DNA of 6,370 nt from the NCBI GenBank assembly GCA_022702085.1, contig JAKONF010000023.1, positions 1 to 6,370 on the forward strand. Direction: 5' to 3'. The translations under genes and the position numbers were made by a program. The notes under the pieces were generated by a model that was given only the letters and a program-made list of their open reading frames with translations, ran no database searches and had not been told where the DNA came from. The stretch is from Rickettsiaceae bacterium. GTDB taxonomy: Bacteria > Pseudomonadota > Alphaproteobacteria > Rickettsiales > Rickettsiaceae. How positions within the stretch are numbered: position 1 is the stretch's first letter; the number at the start of each line of letters is the position of its first letter. Positions 4,262 to 6,370 of this stretch are shown piece by piece.

Positions 4262-6370
4262 TTAATGTGTATCAAAATCTACTATTTGATCTGCCAATAA
4301 GCTGTATTCTTCATTATAGTCATTAGGATTATTTGTTTCCGTCGTGTTATCATCTGTTATAATAGATTCAACAGTATTTGATATGTTATTACTATCAACG
4401 TAAATTTTAGTTAATAGTACTTTTTTACTAGATACAATTCTGGCGATTTCTTTATGATTTGCTTGGTTATTTAGAATTATTAATACTTGCTCATTTTCAT
4501 TGATATACTCTTTGTCCGTAAATAATCTGATATCACCTTTTGCTTTTAATTCTATAATTTTCTTTTCAATGTTTTTAAAACCATTAAGGCCTTCTGAATT
4601 AGATTTAACAAAACCCTTAGTGGCTGCATTCTCAAATTTTTTATCAACTTCGCCAAGTGTATCATTGAATTTAACATAATAAGACTTTATAGTTTTCTGA
4701 CCATTCGTAAAATTTTCTGTGCTAAAAGCTTCAAAAACACCATTTTGACCATCTTTAAAAATAACTCCATCAATAACCCAACTAGCTACATCATTATCTT
4801 GTTTTAGTTCTATATTATTTGTCTTATTAGCTATACCTTTAGTTTTTACTTTATCTTTCTTTAAAAAATTTTGGCTATCTTTTGCCTCTATGATTTTTTC
4901 TTCTATCTTTGACCCTAATGATACTTGCTCTTCATATTTGAACCCACTTTCATTGAAAATTTCTGACAATTTATATTCTATCTCTTCAATTGACAAACCT
5001 TGTTTAATAAATTTTTTCAGAAGATTTTGACAATTATTTTCAATCACTTTATTGATAACTGAATTTAATAGATCTTTGACCCTAATTGTATTTTCAATAT
5101 TATGTGAAGTTTTGAAAAACTCTGATGTCTTGTCAAGATATTCAGTATTTATTATTCTTAATAAAAATGGTAGCTCTTTGGATAATTTGTCATATCTACC
5201 TGTAAATAAATGTAATTTTATCAATTCTTCTGTAACTTTATTAATTAAACTAATATCAATAATGAACGTCTTCATCCTGTATTGTGAATTTTCAATTATG
5301 TTCATCAATTCATCTGTATAAATTTCAGTATTTTCTATTTCACCATATAAATACTTTAATTTAAAACTAGTAAAATCATACAAATCCCAAAGCTTATAAT
5401 GTAATTTTCCTCTATCGATTTGTTGCAATTTTTTATGATCGTATCTGTTTATGTGTCTAGATTTTAATTCAAAATTTAAGAATTTTTTATCCTCTTCATT
5501 GGACAACAAAGATATAAAAGGCTGTAAATGATTTAACTTGATTTCAGAACTAATTATCTTATTTAATTTTTCCTCTATGATTATTATTTTAAATATGTTT
5601 TCATATATTGACTGGCAATTTCTATTTATTTCAGCTTGAGGTAATTTTTGTAGATGAGCAAAAGATTTTATGCAATAGCTCTTTAATTTTCTAAGTTCAT
5701 TCACTGTAAGATTACTTCTTAGTTTTTCCTCAGCGTACAAATCATAGGCTATAGCTCTATCTAAATCATTAGCTAATTCTGTACTACTTATATTATTTAA
5801 AATTTTAATCTGAGTTTCTTTATTAATTCCTTTGATGTAATAATAAAATGTTTTAACAGTATTTAAACTTAAACCATTAAAATATTTATTTACGTATTTT
5901 TGATTAAAACTATCTAGAACATCATTGTATGTTTTCAATATTAAAGATCTACTTCCATAAGAATTGACTATATTCAAATATTTGGATACATTTAATAAGT
6001 CTTTTAAAGTTTTTTCTGATTGAGTGAAATTGCCACCAATAAACTGAATCAAACCAAGCAAATATTTATTTTGATAAGTTATTGTGAATAATTCTTCAGT
6101 ATTAATATCTTTATTAATTTCATCAGCTTTAATTTCATCATTACAATCTTTTATTATCGATAATTTCTCTAATTCTATGGTATTGTGATACTTTAAATGT
6201 TCTAATATAAAAGCAAAACTTTCTGGGTATATTTTTTGAATAAAATTTAAAATTTGATCTAACTCTGTATAATCACGTACATATTTTAAACCTAAAGCTA
6301 ATTTAGAAACAATTAATGGATGATGAGTATTATCATGTTTATTATTTAGTGATTTCAATTGATTTTTTAT
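4262..6370 (-). CDS. Large AT-rich helical protein, 5' end outside window; possible toxin-like C-terminal domain
   Basis: I do not recognise this protein. The frame runs from TAA (4262-4264) to the right edge without a stop. The first start-like codon inside is TTG at 6358 (698 residues from there), and no ATG occurs until deep inside, so the real start is probably beyond the window. Residues 1-500 (counted from that TTG) are rich in Leu, Ile, Asn and Lys and predicted helical, with TPR-like stretches (e.g. YLLGLIQFIGGNFTQSEKTL). A Lys-rich linker (about 500-520) follows. The next part, about 522-645, is different: SWVIDGVIF (526-534), then IIELKAKGDIRLF (601-613) and VLIILNNQANHKEI (625-638). 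That order of strand, K-GD-R, strand and closing H/K recalls RelE/HigB-like and other BECR-fold nuclease toxins. The end is acidic and Asn-rich. No signal peptide or membrane segment is seen. GC (about 18-25% in sampled lines) is far below traA, suggesting a separate origin; it is convergent with the transfer genes. An effector or toxin role is inference. Confidence 0.85.
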   Translation of the reverse strand: MKNQLKSLNNKHDNTHHPLIVSKLALGLKYVRDYTELDQILNFIQKIYPESFAFILEHLKYHNTIELEKLSIIKDCNDEIKADEINKDINTEELFTITYQNKYLLGLIQFIGGNFTQSEKTLKDLLNVSKYLNIVNSYGSRSLILKTYNDVLDSFNQKYVNKYFNGLSLNTVKTFYYYIKGINKETQIKILNNISSTELANDLDRAIAYDLYAEEKLRSNLTVNELRKLKSYCIKSFAHLQKLPQAEINRNCQSIYENIFKIIIIEEKLNKIISSEIKLNHLQPFISLLSNEEDKKFLNFELKSRHINRYDHKKLQQIDRGKLHYKLWDLYDFTSFKLKYLYGEIENTEIYTDELMNIIENSQYRMKTFIIDISLINKVTEELIKLHLFTGRYDKLSKELPFLLRIINTEYLDKTSEFFKTSHNIENTIRVKDLLNSVINKVIENNCQNLLKKFIKQGLSIEEIEYKLSEIFNESGFKYEEQVSLGSKIEEKIIEAKDSQNFLKKDKVKTKGIANKTNNIELKQDNDVASWVIDGVIFKDGQNGVFEAFSTENFTNGQKTIKSYYVKFNDTLGEVDKKFENAATKGFVKSNSEGLNGFKNIEKKIIELKAKGDIRLFTDKEYINENEQVLIILNNQANHKEIARIVSSKKVLLTKIYVDSNNISNTVESIITDDNTTETNNPNDYNEEYSLLADQIVDFDTH

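Noticed and set aside
5052..5321. Plus-strand open frame inside the AT-rich minus-strand gene
   Set aside because: It is antisense to a continuous 2.1-kb coding frame, and its composition fits the complement of that frame.
1..6370. CRISPR array, tRNA or rRNA
   Set aside because: No regularly spaced direct repeats of 20 bases or more, no cloverleaf with a CCA-adjacent TTCRA motif and no rRNA-like conserved blocks were seen on either strand.

Overview
The window reads as a piece of an integrated or plasmid-borne conjugative element from an alphaproteobacterium, most likely a Rickettsiales endosymbiont. The case rests on the Ti-type (MOBQ) TraA relaxase-helicase combined with AT-rich codon use. 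Rickettsiaceae genomes are known to carry amplified elements that encode Ti-type TraA. Genus and replicon type cannot be decided from this sequence alone.

Layout, left to right. Positions 1-516 hold no convincing gene, only short conflicting open stretches. They do hold a good rightward promoter (336-364), a 17-bp perfect palindrome overlapped by a second hairpin (384-410), a nested inverted repeat just before traA (459-500), and a minus-strand string at 294-310 resembling the RSF1010/R1162 nic region. This is where a TraA leader and an oriT would be expected. Positions 517-3231 encode TraA, with an intact relaxase tyrosine, a histidine cluster and all main helicase motifs. A 55-bp gap with a perfect 7-bp hairpin leads to a small coiled-coil, single-membrane-segment protein (3287-3871). 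It is placed and built like an accessory mobilization protein of the MobB/MbeB kind.

Positions 3872-4261 are non-coding. They are rich in inverted repeats and include a possible insertion-sequence end. They also mark a sharp change in base composition, from about 40% GC in traA (sampled lines 37-47%) to roughly 20-25% GC on the right. Positions 4262-6370 are filled by a convergent, minus-strand gene open to the right edge, so its N-terminus lies outside the window. It encodes a large, helical, unrecognised protein. Its C-terminal region of about 120 residues has a pattern recalling the RelE/BECR class of nuclease toxins. It looks like cargo carried beside the transfer genes.

Working model: TraA nicks and unwinds DNA at a nearby oriT, the small membrane protein helps bring the relaxosome to the coupling or secretion apparatus encoded elsewhere, and the AT-rich right-hand gene is a passenger, possibly an effector or toxin. 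Only the TraA assignment is firm.
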